A DNA stretch of 64,000 nt from Lachnospiraceae bacterium (GTDB lineage Bacteria > Bacillota > Clostridia > Lachnospirales > Lachnospiraceae): the NCBI GenBank assembly GCA_022799355.1, contig JAAWOG010000008.1, forward strand, positions 27,708-91,707, given 5' to 3'. This document shows positions 1 through 8,984 of this stretch, in pieces. Below the pieces are notes generated by a model. That model saw only the letters and a program-made list of their open reading frames with translations. It ran no database searches and had not been told where the DNA came from. Every line of letters begins with the position of its first letter. Position 1 is the stretch's first letter. Made by a program: the position numbers and the translations under genes.

Positions 1-462
1 TATGATACCGTTCTCTTTGTTCGTTCCCTTTCCCTCTTCACCGCCTACCCGTCCCACTTCCGCCTCCACGCACCGATGCGGTCCTGCGACATCTTTCAGC
101 CTTTTTGTCACCCTCACATTTTCCTCATAGCTTCCGCCGGAACCGTCATACATAATTGATAAAAATCCGCCTTCCAAAGCCATCATACATTCTTCCTGCG
201 TCATACCGTGATCCAGATGAATACAATAGGGAATATCCTGATACCGTTTTCCGATGGTTCTGACAATTCCGGCCAGATCCCCCGCCGTGATCAGCTGCGG
301 ATTCATTTCCGAGTATGCGGATTGTATAATAACCGGCGATCCCGCTTTTTCCGCGGCGATAAAACATGCCAGGACAGATTCCATATTGCTGACGCAAATT
401 GCCGGTATTGCATAGTTTCCTCTATATGCTCTAAGGAGCAGATCTGACATTACATATTCCAT
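1..462 (-). CDS. Class II fructose-bisphosphate-type aldolase, N-terminal part (cut by window edge)
   Basis: The reading frame from the ATG at 462 stays open to base 1 (154 codons); the C-terminal half lies outside the window. Visible class II (zinc) aldolase motifs are an IHLDHG stretch, an SIMYDGS stretch followed by EEN, and EAEVGRVGGEEG. In this family these carry the catalytic Asp, zinc-binding His and phosphate-loop residues. The enzyme would cleave or form a ketose (bis)phosphate, giving dihydroxyacetone phosphate plus an aldehyde. It starts 23 bases after dhaK, so it is the third gene of a dhaL-dhaK-aldolase unit. This suggests a pathway in which a triose or tetrulose made or used by the aldolase is phosphorylated by DhaK/DhaL. 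The exact sugar cannot be read from the sequence. Confidence 0.85.
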   Translation of the reverse strand, partial: MEYVMSDLLLRAYRGNYAIPAICVSNMESVLACFIAAEKAGSPVIIQSAYSEMNPQLITAGDLAGIVRTIGKRYQDIPYCIHLDHGMTQEECMMALEGGFLSIMYDGSGGSYEENVRVTKRLKDVAGPHRCVEAEVGRVGGEEGKGTNKENGII

Positions 463-485
463 ATTTTTTTCACCGTATCCTTTTC

Positions 486-1502
486 CTATTTTCTCAAAAC
501 CGGAAATGCCGTTGCATCCGTAGGCAGAAGCCAGGTTTCTTTCATTTCATCACTAGCCATCCTGCATACATCCAATACAATACCGGAACTCTCCTGAATC
601 GTAGACAAGGTTCCTACGATCGGCTTAAATACTTTAAATCCCTTCTCCTCCAGAATATTCCAGACATCATTGTAGAAAATCAGCAGTTCCATCATAGTCG
701 TCCCGCCGGTACCGTTTACAATAAAACTCAGTTCATCTCCGGGTACAAAAGGCTTGTCTTTGATAATCATCTCCAGCACATGTTCCGCCAGTTTTCTTGC
801 ACTGCACATGGGAATATTCTCAGCCCCCGCTTCTCCGTGCCCACCGGCGCCAAGCGTCAGTTCATCGTCCGAAAGCTCATACATCAGATCTCCTGTGGAA
901 GGCGACGTACCTGGCCGGATTCCAATCGTGATGGCGCGTACATTGTCGATCACAAAATCGCCGAATTTCACAATTTCTTCCAAAGTATGTCCAAGCCCTG
1001 CATATCCGCATATCATTTTCGTCTCAAAAAGCGCCACACCCATACGGCGATCCATGCGGCGTCCCGTATAAGGATCTGCCACATTTGTCCCACCAAGCAG
1101 AATCCCTTTCGCATTGATATAATCATCCTCACACATCTCCAGTGCCATCTTTGCATTTAATACATCTCCGGCACAGTTGCTGATCAGTATAAGAGCCCCC
1201 GCTCCGCTGTCTGCGGCTTTCAGCGCCTCATAAATAGGCTGCGGTCCCGGCGCCGCGAAAAGTCCTCCTATCGCCTGGGCATCCATATAGTTTTTCCCCA
1301 TATAACCGATGGCATCCGGTTCATGTCCTGCTCCGTATCCCATAACAATACCTACTTTTCCCGCATCCAGTTCATTTCTGACAAGTACCTGGGTTCCCGG
1401 AATCTGATGAATCCTGTCCTGCTGAAATCTGCAGTATCCCGCGATTGTCTCTTTTACAATATTTTCCTGCTCATTCATGATCTTTTTTGCTTTGTTATTC
1501 AT
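486..1502 (-). CDS. dhaK: Dihydroxyacetone kinase, DhaK-type substrate-binding subunit
   Basis: 338 residues, full length for DhaK. The family motif GSGHEP appears as GAGHEP (about residue 57). The segment that in E. coli DhaK holds the histidine covalently binding dihydroxyacetone (GIHGEPG) appears here as GGHGEAG, so the His is kept while flanking residues differ. With DhaL it would phosphorylate dihydroxyacetone or a related ketose such as erythrulose. No DhaM phosphodonor gene is seen, so the phosphate source (PTS or ATP) is open. SD AGGAGG lies just before the ATG; dhaL ends 14 bases upstream and the aldolase follows. Subunit identity is secure, substrate is not. Confidence 0.9.
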   Translation of the reverse strand: MNNKAKKIMNEQENIVKETIAGYCRFQQDRIHQIPGTQVLVRNELDAGKVGIVMGYGAGHEPDAIGYMGKNYMDAQAIGGLFAAPGPQPIYEALKAADSGAGALILISNCAGDVLNAKMALEMCEDDYINAKGILLGGTNVADPYTGRRMDRRMGVALFETKMICGYAGLGHTLEEIVKFGDFVIDNVRAITIGIRPGTSPSTGDLMYELSDDELTLGAGGHGEAGAENIPMCSARKLAEHVLEMIIKDKPFVPGDELSFIVNGTGGTTMMELLIFYNDVWNILEEKGFKVFKPIVGTLSTIQESSGIVLDVCRMASDEMKETWLLPTDATAFPVLRK

Positions 1503-1516
1503 TGTCCATCCTCCTG

Positions 1517-2149
1517 CTAAGATTCGTTTACAAATTCACAGATACATTTCAGCATAATATAAAGAGAGGTAGCTCCTGCATCCTGATGCCCCACGGATTT
1601 TTCACGAAGGAAGTGAGACCGTCCCATCTTTGCCTGCATATGCACCGTGCGCTCAACGCCTGCCCTGGCCGCAAGTTGTACCGCATCGGCAATCTCCTCA
1701 AAAGATTTCTCCCGCTCTTTCTCTGCTGCCTCCGCTGCCGGAACAAGCGCATCTACCAATGTTTTATCTCCCGGAACGGCTCCGCCCAGATCCATGACTT
1801 TATCTGCTGCCTTCCTTAACCCCGCCGCATATTCATCAGCTCCGATTTCTCCGCTTGCTTTCGCGCTTCTGCCAAGCTCCATGACCACCGTGGAAAAAAT
1901 CGGTCCGATCGCACCTCCTATCGTTGCCAGCATCGCTCTCCCATAGGTCTTAAAATATTCAAATACGGAAAGTTCATCTGCCATCTTGCATATGGCTTCA
2001 TAGCCTGCCTTTGTTCCACGTGCCATACTTTCACCATGGTCACCATCTCCTATTGCACGATCATATCCGCAGAGTTCTTCCCTGTGCTCTTCAAAGGTGT
2101 CGGTAATCGCTTTTAACAATTCTTTTACATTTTTTTGTGTAATATTCAC
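1517..2149 (-). CDS. dhaL: Dihydroxyacetone kinase, DhaL-type nucleotide-binding subunit
   Basis: 210 residues from a GTG start. The ATP/ADP-Mg site motif AIGDGDHG is near residue 31, followed by the Gly-rich TIGGAIGPIFST loop and the C-terminal DAGATS segment, all standard for DhaL. I chose the GTG at 2149 because AGGAGG sits at 2155-2160; the open frame continues upstream to 2191, but that part lacks a ribosome site and is not needed by the family. It is the first gene of the dhaL-dhaK-aldolase unit and diverges from the MerR regulator at 2305. Confidence 0.9.
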   Translation of the reverse strand: MNITQKNVKELLKAITDTFEEHREELCGYDRAIGDGDHGESMARGTKAGYEAICKMADELSVFEYFKTYGRAMLATIGGAIGPIFSTVVMELGRSAKASGEIGADEYAAGLRKAADKVMDLGGAVPGDKTLVDALVPAAEAAEKEREKSFEEIADAVQLAARAGVERTVHMQAKMGRSHFLREKSVGHQDAGATSLYIMLKCICEFVNES

Positions 2150-2243
2150 TGTTTCCCTCCTGTCCGGCAATTTGCCCCTTAACGAAACCATTTATACTTT
2201 TTTCACATTTTATTTAACTGCCATGTAAGTCTATGGATTTATA

Positions 2244-2271
2244 TGGTATAATATCGAAAGATATGATACCA
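2244..2271. promoter_or_regulatory. Near-perfect inverted repeat between dhaL and the MerR gene
   Basis: Arms TGGTATAATATC and GATATGATACCA around a GAAA centre, with one mismatch. The left arm includes a TATAAT at 2247-2252 that could be the -10 of the MerR gene. It is a plausible operator for the divergent regulator, or a 5' UTR stem-loop. Confidence 0.5.
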
Positions 2272-2304
2272 AAAGATGTAAAACTTTCTGCCAGGAGAAT
2301 CATC

Positions 2305-3159
2305 ATGGACAACCTTAACGATACTTTTACGATTGGCCAGTTTGCCAGCTTCAATCATATATCCGAACAGACGCTTCGATATTACGATAAAATCGGTCTG
2401 CTCCGGCCTGCGTCACAAAATAATCAGACCGGCTACCGTTATTACAATATCACCCAGTGTGTCACCTTAGACATTATCAGTCATATGAAATCCCTTGGTA
2501 TCCCTCTGAAAGATATCAAGTCCTATCTGGATTCAAACGACAGGCAATGGCTTCTGCAGACATTGACCGAAAAACGGAACCATATATCTCAGCAGATCAA
2601 ATTGCTTATGGATACACAGGCCGTTATCGACCGCAAGCTGTTAGATTATCAAAATCATGCCATTCTTCCCAAAGCCGGCATCCCATTTATAGAAGCAATT
2701 GGAAAAAGAACCGTTTTCAGATACAATACATCCATAAACTATTATTATAATGAGAATTCCGTGGCAAATTATGAATATATGCTTCATGTATTTAAAAACA
2801 GGCTTCGGGAACAGAATGTGCCTGATGTATATTTTTATAATGTCAGCAGTATTATGAGCAAGGATAATCTTCTTACCCGCAATTTTTTCACAACGGATCT
2901 GTTTGTTTTCGTAAACGAAAGTGACAGAGATCGTTTTATAGCCTGCGATACCATTGCCGCCAATACCTATCTGTGCATGGTGTGCGACGATTCCAAAAAT
3001 GAAACTGCTTTGATAAACCGTCTGTTGCATGAAATTGATATAAATGGTTATACCATATGCGGCGATTATATTTGTGAAGTCGTGAGCGAATTTCTATCGA
3101 CCAGAGATGACAGCCGAAGCATGATACTCAAGCTTCAGATTCCCATCTCTTTTCAATAA
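2305..3159 (+). CDS. MerR-family transcriptional regulator with effector-binding domain
   Basis: 284 residues. The N-terminal winged helix-turn-helix is typical of MerR: FTIGQFASFNHISEQTLRYY (roughly residues 7-26), then DKIGLLRP and GYRYY. A coiled helix (residues about 80-110) follows, then a C-terminal region that looks like a BmrR/GyrI-type small-molecule-binding domain. The ATG at 2305 is chosen because AGGAGA is at 2293-2298; an earlier in-frame start at 2233 has no such site. It is divergent from dhaL and convergent with the MFS gene. MerR proteins untwist promoters with 19-20 bp spacers, and the MFS promoter has exactly that layout. Control of the dha genes and the transporter is inferred. 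Confidence 0.9.
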   Translation: MDNLNDTFTIGQFASFNHISEQTLRYYDKIGLLRPASQNNQTGYRYYNITQCVTLDIISHMKSLGIPLKDIKSYLDSNDRQWLLQTLTEKRNHISQQIKLLMDTQAVIDRKLLDYQNHAILPKAGIPFIEAIGKRTVFRYNTSINYYYNENSVANYEYMLHVFKNRLREQNVPDVYFYNVSSIMSKDNLLTRNFFTTDLFVFVNESDRDRFIACDTIAANTYLCMVCDDSKNETALINRLLHEIDINGYTICGDYICEVVSEFLSTRDDSRSMILKLQIPISFQ

Positions 3160-3179
3160 TCGACATCCAAACAGCCGCT

Positions 3180-4487
3180 TTATGCCTTTTGACTCTTTTT
3201 TAGTCTGAAAATAAGTGCCAGCCCGCTGCCTGCCATTAACGCACAGCCGAAAATAGCAAGATACCAGATACGGTTATAGGCAATCTGCGGAGCAAGGTTT
3301 TCCTGCCAGGAACCAATCACCGTATAAATCCATGTATCGGAAGAATAGCCGATCAGTGATACCACACCGGTCATAGTCCCAAAGATCTTCGGATCAACCC
3401 CTGTCTCCCCCGTGCAGGCAAAATTATTGGATTTGCCAAGAAGGGCAAACAGACTCAGAATAATAGCCACTCCCATCAGTAAGGGAAGTACGGCAGGATT
3501 TGCCGGCATAAGCATCGTGGCAACAAGTCCGGCAACACTTAAAAAGCCTGATACGATGCAAAGCCTTGTCGGTGAACTCTTCAAAATAGCCGTAGACATC
3601 AATACCACGGAAAGCGGTCCTGCAACGATCTTCATAACCTGATTACGGATAATTGAAAAATAGGAAGCCGTCGTCATATCCATCCCGTACATATCACACA
3701 GGAAGGACTGGGTATACGTCAGACAGGAATACACGATATAGGAGCCCAATACGATAAAGGCAGCGATGTATGTCATCGGATTTCTCAATACCTGTCCCAG
3801 TACGCCCCGGTTTTCCTTTTTCTTTTGTTCCTTTTCCGCAGCGGTCAATGTTGCCTTTTCCGTAACCGCTTTATCTTCGTAAAGGGTTCTGGCGGGAATA
3901 AACAAATAGGATGCAACAGCAATCACGATTCCCCAGACAGCATAGACGATCCATACGATCCTTAAACTGTTGGGATTTGTATCCGCACCAATCTTACTGA
4001 AAACAAAGGTGGCGGTAAACGTAGTGATAAATGCACCTACTCCCTCAAAAGAACTGACCATGGGAAGTATTTTACCCTGTTCCTTCTGCGTCCCCAGCAG
4101 TGCGGCAACTTTGGCAACAGGACTCCAAAGCAGAGCTATTGTTGTGATTACCCATAAAAATTCCACCGAAAGGGCTACCCAGAACGGCGGATAAAGTGCC
4201 ATAATGCCACATCCGAAAGATGTTGCCAGCAAAGAAGTAACGATCAGGCTCCGACATGAAAAACGGTCCGCGCTTACACCCCCTATCACATAAAATACCA
4301 GAGCTGCCGTTCCATATACGCTGAGCATCAATCCAAGCTGCACATCCGTATATCCGCACAGATCCACTAACTGCTCATGAAATGTATACCGAATATACGG
4401 CGGCTCATAGGAAAATCCCCATGTAAGCCCCAGAATCGCTACGATCAACCAACGGTTGATTTTTATTTTAGCTGATGTTAAATCCAT
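3180..4487 (-). CDS. MFS transporter next to the dihydroxyacetone kinase locus
   Basis: About 435 residues with some 12 hydrophobic segments and a charged central loop rich in Lys/Glu (around residues 205-230), as in MFS carriers. An A-like motif region (GGVSADRFSCRS) follows the second segment. Start at 4487 rather than 4511 because GGAGAGGAG precedes it. The substrate is not evident. By location it may import the substrate of the DhaK/DhaL/aldolase pathway or export a toxic intermediate. Transcribed from the 19-bp-spacer promoter at 4566-4596. Confidence 0.85.
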   Translation of the reverse strand: MDLTSAKIKINRWLIVAILGLTWGFSYEPPYIRYTFHEQLVDLCGYTDVQLGLMLSVYGTAALVFYVIGGVSADRFSCRSLIVTSLLATSFGCGIMALYPPFWVALSVEFLWVITTIALLWSPVAKVAALLGTQKEQGKILPMVSSFEGVGAFITTFTATFVFSKIGADTNPNSLRIVWIVYAVWGIVIAVASYLFIPARTLYEDKAVTEKATLTAAEKEQKKKENRGVLGQVLRNPMTYIAAFIVLGSYIVYSCLTYTQSFLCDMYGMDMTTASYFSIIRNQVMKIVAGPLSVVLMSTAILKSSPTRLCIVSGFLSVAGLVATMLMPANPAVLPLLMGVAIILSLFALLGKSNNFACTGETGVDPKIFGTMTGVVSLIGYSSDTWIYTVIGSWQENLAPQIAYNRIWYLAIFGCALMAGSGLALIFRLKKSQKA

Positions 4488-4565
4488 ATACTTTTCTCCT
4501 CTCCTTTTCACTATACATTGTATACGATCTCCCGCTCACTAAAAGACCGCGCTTTGTATGTTTTC

Positions 4566-4596
4566 ATGATACTCTTTGTAGCAGCTATAAAGTCAA
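4566..4596 (-). promoter_or_regulatory. MerR-type promoter of the MFS transporter
   Basis: On the minus strand: -35 TTGACT (4591-4596), a 19-bp spacer, and -10 TATCAT (4566-4571). The spacer is filled by a dyad, CTTTATAGC-T-GCTACAAAG (4574-4592, one mismatch). A dyad inside a 19-bp spacer is the classical MerR-family operator design. Confidence 0.65.
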
Positions 4597-4780
4597 TCCG
4601 AAAAGGAGACTTTTTTTCTTGTCAATATACACAAGAATTGTAAGTTTGTTTTATGATAATTTCCTAACAGCCTCTCTGGCAATTGATAACCGCTCCCGCA
4701 GCCTGAAATGAAATCATGCCTTTTTACTCTCTCTGGTTTTATTTTGTTCCCGAAATGAAATTTTTTTCAGCACAAATGAA

Positions 4781-4799
4781 CCTTATAGTAACTATAAAG
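4781..4799. promoter_or_regulatory. Second copy of the MerR-type dyad
   Basis: The 19-bp dyad CCTTATAGTAACTATAAAG matches the promoter dyad at 4574-4592 at 15 of 19 positions. It has no convincing -10 at the right distance, so it may be an auxiliary or relic operator. Otherwise 4488-4878 holds only the MFS promoter and the pheT terminator. Confidence 0.5.
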
Positions 4800-4815
4800 T
4801 TTAAAAATACGAAAT

Positions 4816-4843
4816 GGGCGCAAAGTCGTAAAACTTTGCGCCC
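4816..4843 (-). terminator. Hairpin after pheT
   Basis: Perfect 10-bp stem GGGCGCAAAG / CTTTGCGCCC with an 8-base loop, 36 bases past the pheT stop. The downstream tract (ATTTCGTATTTTTAAA) is only moderately T-rich. Confidence 0.65.
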
Positions 4844-4878
4844 ACACTCTCCACTATTATGCTAAAAACAAATCCAAC

Positions 4879-7299
4879 CTACTGCCTCAGTTCAATTCCC
4901 AGTGACTGCAGACCGTTCAGAATCTTCTTCATCGCCGCAGAAATATCATTTTCCTCCAGCGTCCGGTCTTTCGCCCGGAATGTAATATTATAGGCCACGG
5001 ACTTGAATCCCTCCTGAATCTGGCTTCCCTCATAAATATCAAACAGCTTGTAGGACTCCAGTATCTTACCGCCCCTCTGGGCAAGCATCTTCTCGATCTG
5101 TCCCACGCGGATATCCCTGGGTACGACCATACTGATATCCCGCATCACTGCCGGAAACTTCGCGATTCCCTCATACTTTCTGTCGAAGGTGGCAAGCGGC
5201 ACGATCTCAGGCATATCCAGTACCGCAACATACGCCCTTGTCTTCATATCATAATTCTCACAGACTTCCGGATGGACTTCCCCCAGACAGCCGAGTACCT
5301 TTTCACCGTAACGGATCAGCGCCTGTCTGCCGGGATGCAAAAAACTCTTGCCGGCTTCCGGATCATATTCCGGTTTTTCGTCAAGTCCCACGCTCTCCAA
5401 AAACGCCTCGATCACACCTTTCATCGTGAAGAAATCACCCTCACCGTAAAAGCCCAGCGTGAACTGCATTCTCTCCTCAGGGAGTTCTTCAAGAGGCAGA
5501 CTCTTCGGCAGATAAATATTCCCCAGTTCATACAGCCGGCACACTTTGTTCCTTCTGTTGAAATTGGTGGAAAGGCTGGTCAGCATACCGTTTAAGGAAA
5601 TCGTCCGCATAATGGAAAAATCCTCACCCAGCGGATTGGAAATCTCAATCGCTTTCCGAAGCCCGGAATCCTCCGGCAGCAGCAGCTTGTCAAACACCTT
5701 CGGGCTCTCGAAGGAATAACACATTCCCTGGGAGAAACCGCAGTATTCCGCAATATCCCGTGCCTTCTGCTCTATGCGCATTTTGAACTGCAGCTTGCCC
5801 GCCGTGGCGGAACCGCTGGGCAGTGTGGTGGGAATCTTGTCATACCCGTAGAATCTTGCCACCTCTTCCGCAATGTCCGCAAAAGATAACAGATCCTGCC
5901 GGAAAGAAGGACATACCACTTCATTTGTCTCCTCATCATAATCCAGTTCGATCGCCCTGAAGTAAGCAAGCATATCCTCTTTCGGTATTTCCGTTCCCAG
6001 AAATTCATTGATCTTCTCCGGCTCAAAGGCAATCCTTACGGGCTCTTTCAGCGGTGCATGGACATCCGCCACTCCCGCAACAACCCTGCCGCAGCCCAGC
6101 TCCTCGATCAACTGACACGCCCTGTCGATAGCAGCCTTTGCATTGTAGGGATCAAGCCCTTTTTCAAACTTACCGGATGCATCCGTGCGCAGTCCGATTC
6201 TCTTGGCGGATTTCCTGATATTGGCGCCGTTAAAAGTTGCCGCCTCAAACAATACCGTCTTTACTTCATCGGTGATCATGGAATTTTCACCGCCCATGAT
6301 CCCGGCAATACCTACCTCTTTCTCGCCGTCGCAGATCATCAGCACTTCACTGTCCAGTTTCCGTTCCTGGCCGTCCAGGGTGGTAAACACATCCCCGTCC
6401 TTCGCCCGGCGCACAATAATCCGATGCCCCGCGATGGTATCCAGATCATAGGCATGCATGGGCTGGCCATATTCTTCCATCACATAGTTTGTGATATCCA
6501 CCAGATTGTTGATAGGCCTGATACCGCTTGCGGCAAGCCTCCTCTGCATCCATTTCGGAGAGGGAGCGATTTTGATATCCGTACACACTCTTGCACAATA
6601 TCTGGTGCACAGATCCTTATCCTGCACCTCTACTTTGATATAATCATTTACATCCCCCGCCTCATTCCGAATCTTCACGTCAGGTCCATGGAAGGGCTTG
6701 CGGAAGGTTGCCGCAGCTTCCCTTGCGATGCCGATTATGCTGTAGCAGTCCACTCTGTTGGACGTGATCTCGTACTCAAACACCGTGTCACGAAGCCCCA
6801 GCGCGTCAATCGCGTCATCTCCGGCTTTCACGGAATCATCGAAGATATAGATGCCGTACTCCGGCGCCTCGGGATAAAAATTTCTGTCAGAACCCAGTTC
6901 CTCTATGGAACACATCATGCCCTCGGAGGGAACACCCCGAAGCTTTCCCGCCTTGATCACAATACCGTCTTCCGGAAGCGGTCCGCCGTCATGGCCTCCG
7001 GCCACCTTTCCGCCGTCCAATACTACGGGTACTTTGTCCCCTTCTTTCACATTGGGCGCTCCCGTTACGATCTGAATCGTTTTACCGCCGATATCCACCT
7101 GGCAGACGATCAGTTTATCCGCATCGGGATGGGCGTCGATCTTTGTGATCTCCCCCACCACGATCTTCTCCAGATTTTTGTCCAGTCTTTCATATCCCTC
7201 GCATTTTGTGCCGGACAAGGTCATCGCATCGCAGAATTCCTGATCCGTGCATGCGAGATCCGGTACATACGCCTTGATCCATGATAATGCCGTATTCAT
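4879..7299 (-). CDS. pheT: Phenylalanine-tRNA ligase beta subunit
   Basis: 806 residues, usual length for bacterial PheT. It begins with the EMAP/tRNA-binding domain (EKIVVGEITKIDAHPDADKL, residues about 44-63). Next come the B3/B4 editing core with RVDCYSIIGIAREAAA, the B5 domain, and a C-terminal ferredoxin-like anticodon-binding domain (KFPAVMRDISMVVP near residue 713). It pairs with PheS as an (alpha-beta)2 enzyme charging tRNA-Phe. SD GGAGA precedes the ATG. It belongs to the T-box-controlled transcript but is separated from pheS by the membrane protein gene at 7418-7774. Confidence 0.98.
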   Translation of the reverse strand: MNTALSWIKAYVPDLACTDQEFCDAMTLSGTKCEGYERLDKNLEKIVVGEITKIDAHPDADKLIVCQVDIGGKTIQIVTGAPNVKEGDKVPVVLDGGKVAGGHDGGPLPEDGIVIKAGKLRGVPSEGMMCSIEELGSDRNFYPEAPEYGIYIFDDSVKAGDDAIDALGLRDTVFEYEITSNRVDCYSIIGIAREAAATFRKPFHGPDVKIRNEAGDVNDYIKVEVQDKDLCTRYCARVCTDIKIAPSPKWMQRRLAASGIRPINNLVDITNYVMEEYGQPMHAYDLDTIAGHRIIVRRAKDGDVFTTLDGQERKLDSEVLMICDGEKEVGIAGIMGGENSMITDEVKTVLFEAATFNGANIRKSAKRIGLRTDASGKFEKGLDPYNAKAAIDRACQLIEELGCGRVVAGVADVHAPLKEPVRIAFEPEKINEFLGTEIPKEDMLAYFRAIELDYDEETNEVVCPSFRQDLLSFADIAEEVARFYGYDKIPTTLPSGSATAGKLQFKMRIEQKARDIAEYCGFSQGMCYSFESPKVFDKLLLPEDSGLRKAIEISNPLGEDFSIMRTISLNGMLTSLSTNFNRRNKVCRLYELGNIYLPKSLPLEELPEERMQFTLGFYGEGDFFTMKGVIEAFLESVGLDEKPEYDPEAGKSFLHPGRQALIRYGEKVLGCLGEVHPEVCENYDMKTRAYVAVLDMPEIVPLATFDRKYEGIAKFPAVMRDISMVVPRDIRVGQIEKMLAQRGGKILESYKLFDIYEGSQIQEGFKSVAYNITFRAKDRTLEENDISAAMKKILNGLQSLGIELRQ

Positions 7300-7417
7300 C
7301 TTATCTATCTCCTATTCTGATATATTGTTTTTTCTTTGATTCTGTTTTTATTCGCCCCTCAGAGAGGTGTACCACTATCCCCGGGACTCCTCTTGCTCTG
7401 CTTTTTACTTTCGGGTT

Positions 7418-7774
7418 CTATTTACTGGTGCTATTCTTTGTTGAAAGATACTTGAGCAATGTTGTTATGGCTCCAAGGGCAAAAACTAAAACAACTCCTA
7501 TTTTCAATACCTCCCAAAACACAAGGACACTTTCCGCATCATCGGAAACATATTTGAGATACAAATATCCCTCCAAATAAAGCCCCAAAACTGTAGAAAC
7601 CAGCAAATGAAATTCCAACATAAGAACTGTCTGCCATTTTTTACTTTCGCTATAGTTAAACCAGGATAACAGTAACTGTATTACCGGTAAAATAAGATCC
7701 AGCACAGCACCGCCCCTGAACCCCGCAACACAGATGACTAAAATGGAATAGTTCCATAAAATATTGATGATCAT
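7418..7774 (-). CDS. Small integral membrane protein of unknown function between pheS and pheT
   Basis: 118 residues, predicted to span the membrane about four times (approx. residues 4-20, 22-40, 50-72 and 83-107), with a short Lys/Ser/Thr tail. I recognise no family. AAGGAAA precedes the ATG. It lies 27 bases after pheS and 118 bases before pheT on the same strand, so it should be read from the Phe T-box transcript. Nothing in the protein points to aminoacylation; its placement may be a chance insertion. The length, consistent hydrophobic pattern and ribosome site support a real gene. Confidence 0.75.
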   Translation of the reverse strand: MIINILWNYSILVICVAGFRGGAVLDLILPVIQLLLSWFNYSESKKWQTVLMLEFHLLVSTVLGLYLEGYLYLKYVSDDAESVLVFWEVLKIGVVLVFALGAITTLLKYLSTKNSTSK

Positions 7775-7801
7775 TTTCCTTTTTGTTTTTCTTATGAAGC
7801 G

Positions 7802-8839
7802 TTAAAACTGCTTCAAAAACCTCACATCATTTTCGTATAACAGACGCATGTCGTCAATCTCATATTTCAGCAGAGAGATGCGCTCCAATCCCATACCGAA
7901 GGCAAAGCCTGAATATTCTTCCGGATCGATGCCGCTCATACGAAGCACCTTCGGATGAACCATGCCGCAGCCCAAAATCTCGATCCAGCCCTCGCCCTTA
8001 CAGAACCGGCAGCCCTTGCCGCCGCACTTGAAGCAGCTCACATCCATCTCCGCGGAAGGCTCCGTGAACGGGAAATGATGGGGGCGGAATTTTACCTTTG
8101 TCTCCGGTCCGTACAGTTCCCTCGCAAACTCCTGCAGGGTTCCTTTCAGGTCCGCGAAGGTAATGCCTTTGTCGATGACCATGCCTTCGATCTGATGGAA
8201 GGACGGAGAATGGGTGGCATCCACCTCATCGGAACGGAACACCCTGCCCGGCGCCAGCATACGGATGGGCGGCTTTTTCTGCTCCATTGTACGAACCTGT
8301 ACCGGGGAAGTCTGTGTCCGCAGAAGAATATCTCCGTTGATATAAAAAGTATCCTGTTCATCTTTAGCCGGATGATCCGCCGGAATGTTCAGCGCTTCAA
8401 AATTATAATAGTCTTTTTCAATCTCAGGGCCTTCCACAACCTCATAACCCATGCCAATGAAAATGCGCTCCACTTCCTCCAACACAATAAAGTTCGGATG
8501 TCTGTGCCCCATTTCGTTCTTTTTTGCCGGCAGCGTCACATCGATCACTTCCGCCTTCATTGCCGCTTCCCTTAAGGCACGTTCCACTTTCTTTTTCGCC
8601 TTATCCAGCGCCGCTTCGATCTCGGCGCGGGTATCGTTCACCAACTGCCCGACTTTCGGCCTGTCCTCAGGCGCCACATCCTTCATGCCTTTTAATACTG
8701 CGGTCAGTTCTCCCTTCTTGCCGAGCATACTGACACGAACGTCATTTAATTTGTCCAGTGCGGCGGCCGCCTCTCCGCTTTCCATCAGCGCAATCTGCTC
8801 TAACGCTTTTGCCCGTATCTGTTCCAGTTTTTCTTTCAT
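7802..8839 (-). CDS. pheS: Phenylalanine-tRNA ligase alpha subunit
   Basis: 345 residues. An N-terminal coiled coil (residues 1-95) is followed by the class II synthetase core: RTQTSPVQVRTME, VFRSDEVDATHSPSFHQIEG (motif 2 region) and GFAFGMGLERI (motif 3). A CFKCGGKGCRFC segment, common in bacterial PheS, is present. It forms the catalytic subunit with PheT. The gene follows the T-box leader at 8985-9267 and is the first of the operon. Confidence 0.98.
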   Translation of the reverse strand: MKEKLEQIRAKALEQIALMESGEAAAALDKLNDVRVSMLGKKGELTAVLKGMKDVAPEDRPKVGQLVNDTRAEIEAALDKAKKKVERALREAAMKAEVIDVTLPAKKNEMGHRHPNFIVLEEVERIFIGMGYEVVEGPEIEKDYYNFEALNIPADHPAKDEQDTFYINGDILLRTQTSPVQVRTMEQKKPPIRMLAPGRVFRSDEVDATHSPSFHQIEGMVIDKGITFADLKGTLQEFARELYGPETKVKFRPHHFPFTEPSAEMDVSCFKCGGKGCRFCKGEGWIEILGCGMVHPKVLRMSGIDPEEYSGFAFGMGLERISLLKYEIDDMRLLYENDVRFLKQF

Positions 8840-8909
8840 TTCATGCTTCCTTTCCTTACATTTTTTTCCTCATTTCTGCGTTGTTTTGGCTCAGTTGAGC
8901 CTGCGCATA

Positions 8910-8951
8910 AACGAGTTTGTGACAAGCAATGCGCAGACACAAATCTCGCGA
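8910..8951 (-). other. Extra stem-loop between the T-box terminator and pheS
   Basis: GAGATTTGTG and CACAAACTC can pair across about 16 bases, and TGCGCA occurs twice in the same stretch. It sits after the T-box terminator, so it is present only in read-through mRNA. Function unknown; possibly mRNA stability or processing. Confidence 0.35.
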
Positions 8952-8984
8952 TCTTCCTCCATGTACTTCCGCCCATTGCCGAAG

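Noticed and set aside
6058..7284. 408-residue open frame on the plus strand
   Set aside because: It lies opposite pheT, whose domains are intact, and has no ribosome site or family motif.
7350..7390. T-box-like GTGGTAC sequence upstream of pheT
   Set aside because: GTGGTACACC resembles part of the T-box core, but the conserved CGCG and the terminator pairing are missing.
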